Made by a program: the position numbers and the translations under genes. A DNA stretch of 5,192 nucleotides, taken from the NCBI GenBank assembly GCA_028689175.1, contig JAQTWS010000042.1, positions 1 to 5,192 of the forward strand. Direction: 5' to 3'. The notes under the pieces are model-generated. The model saw nothing but the letters and a program-made list of their open reading frames with translations. It had not been told where the DNA came from and searched no databases. Below are positions 4,436 through 5,192 of the stretch, piece after piece (position 1 is the first letter of the stretch; each line of letters starts with the position of its first letter). This stretch comes from Minisyncoccota bacterium (lineage in GTDB: Bacteria > Patescibacteriota > Minisyncoccia > Minisyncoccales > Minisyncoccaceae).

Positions 4436-5192
4436 GCCAGTATTTCTATTCTCTCATTATATTCTTTACTAGATATTATCTCCTTAACAAGCAAGGAGTC
4501 TAGGCCTGCAATGTATTTTTCTTTGATTTGAGATGAAGATAATGCTGTATCGTAAACTCTAACATCATCAATCAGACCGCTGAACATCCTAACCATATTT
4601 GCATTTTTTCCAATATTCATATAAGTAGGATCAGCATACGTTATTGGTCCTATTAAATCACATTCTCCAACATAACTACCATTTTTATAAACTACTCCCT
4701 TGGCGCCATTATATAATCCAACTAAATAAATCCATTCATTTGCCTGATTATTAGAAATTTCTACGTATGCATTACCGTTATCAAAATAACTAGGATGAAA
4801 TCTTATAGAGGTCTGACCAAAAGTCATAAATCTTCCCACATAATTATTATCAGCTGTGAATATTTCCATTATTCCGTGATATTGATTAAAATTATTTGCT
4901 TTTACCCAAACAGAAAATGTATAATTCTGCAACTTTAAATCATTAGATGATGACGTTCTCACATAATCATCAACTCCATCAAACTTTAAACAAGTGCCAA
5001 ATACACATTCATTTGTGCTTGCTAGTCCAGAGGTAGCTGTTGCAGGGTTGGCAAAGTTATATAAAGTAACATGATTATTTCCCCATGTGTCTTCTCCTAT
5101 ATTAGAGGCATTATCAAAAGTCCACTCAGAAACTAAATTAGATAATAATTCATTTTGAATAGTAGAAGAGAAAGCTTGAGCTTTAGCAAAGT
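4426..5192 (-). CDS. Surface LamG-domain protein with pilin-like N-terminal helix remnant (5' end outside window)
   Basis: The reading frame is open to the right edge, so the true start is missing; 254 residues are visible. A GTG at 4962 could be taken as a start, but it falls inside the LamG domain. The visible part opens with a hydrophilic helix (AKAQAFSSTIQNELLSNLV, 2-20), resembling the end of a type IV pilin N-terminal helix. The strand VSEWTFD follows (20-26), then LKFDGVDDYV (68-77), YTFSVWVKA, EWIYLVGLYNG, YKNGSYVGE and FSGLIDDVRVYDTALSSSQI. These are hallmarks of LamG/concanavalin A-like jelly-roll domains, which bind glycans or mediate adhesion outside the cell. Cys62 and Cys67 may form a disulfide. 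After the domain, GLDSLLVKEIISSKEYNERI (229-248) looks like a short helical hairpin similar in pattern to SHOCT tails. The likely role is a minor pilin or pseudopilin-type adhesin; this is inference because the prepilin peptide is not in the window. Confidence 0.82.
   Translation of the reverse strand, partial: FAKAQAFSSTIQNELLSNLVSEWTFDNASNIGEDTWGNNHVTLYNFANPATATSGLASTNECVFGTCLKFDGVDDYVRTSSSNDLKLQNYTFSVWVKANNFNQYHGIMEIFTADNNYVGRFMTFGQTSIRFHPSYFDNGNAYVEISNNQANEWIYLVGLYNGAKGVVYKNGSYVGECDLIGPITYADPTYMNIGKNANMVRMFSGLIDDVRVYDTALSSSQIKEKYIAGLDSLLVKEIISSKEYNERIEILAQK

Noticed and set aside
4426..4962. LamG gene starting at GTG 4962
   Set aside because: The frame continues upstream with LamG core strand LKFDGVDDYV and a WTFD strand, so this start would cut the domain; the gene extends beyond the window.

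Overview
The window looks like a piece of a low-GC bacterial chromosome, most plausibly from a member of the Candidate Phyla Radiation (Patescibacteria, Parcubacteria-like). This is inferred from AT-rich, Lys/Ile/Asn-rich coding sequence, very tight gene packing with 1-4 nt overlaps, few recognisable Shine-Dalgarno sites, and a LamG-domain protein with a pilin-helix-like remnant at the visible N-terminal end, an architecture I associate with this group. TGA acts as a normal stop for galU and the HIT gene, and visible tryptophans are TGG, so the recoded TGA=Gly genetic code of Gracilibacteria/Absconditabacteria is unlikely.

Layout. Positions 1-4232 are coded on the minus strand, read right to left: a septum-formation-initiator protein of the FtsB/DivIC type (4232-3840), a HIT-family nucleotide hydrolase (3803-3387), a five-helix MscS-type mechanosensitive channel (3390-2341), FtsZ (2341-1088), a UTP-glucose-1-phosphate uridylyltransferase-like enzyme (1086-208), and the N-terminal 70 codons of a thioredoxin-reductase-like flavoprotein (211 to beyond position 1). 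From HIT onward the genes are joined by ATGA, TAATG, a 1-nt gap, and ATGA, so they are almost certainly one translationally coupled operon. Between ftsB and HIT there is a 36-nt gap with a hairpin built over the ftsB stop codon, possibly a weak terminator or attenuator.

To the right, a 30-codon single-helix membrane microprotein (4263-4355, plus strand) is divergent from ftsB with only 30 bp between starts. It converges on a large minus-strand gene (5192-4426, 5' end outside the window) encoding a surface protein: a pilin-like helix end, a LamG (concanavalin A-like) domain, and a short helical-hairpin tail. A hairpin with U-tracts on both sides between the two convergent genes should terminate both transcripts.

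Taken together, the operon combines cell division (FtsZ, FtsB-like), envelope stress protection (MscS), sugar-nucleotide supply for the envelope (GalU-like) and housekeeping nucleotide/redox enzymes, in an arrangement unlike the classical dcw cluster: ftsZ is not next to ftsA or ftsQ but behind mscS. I see no mobile element, CRISPR, tRNA or rRNA. The points most worth a second look are the divergent FtsZ, the microprotein sharing control DNA with ftsB, and the LamG protein's C-terminal tail.
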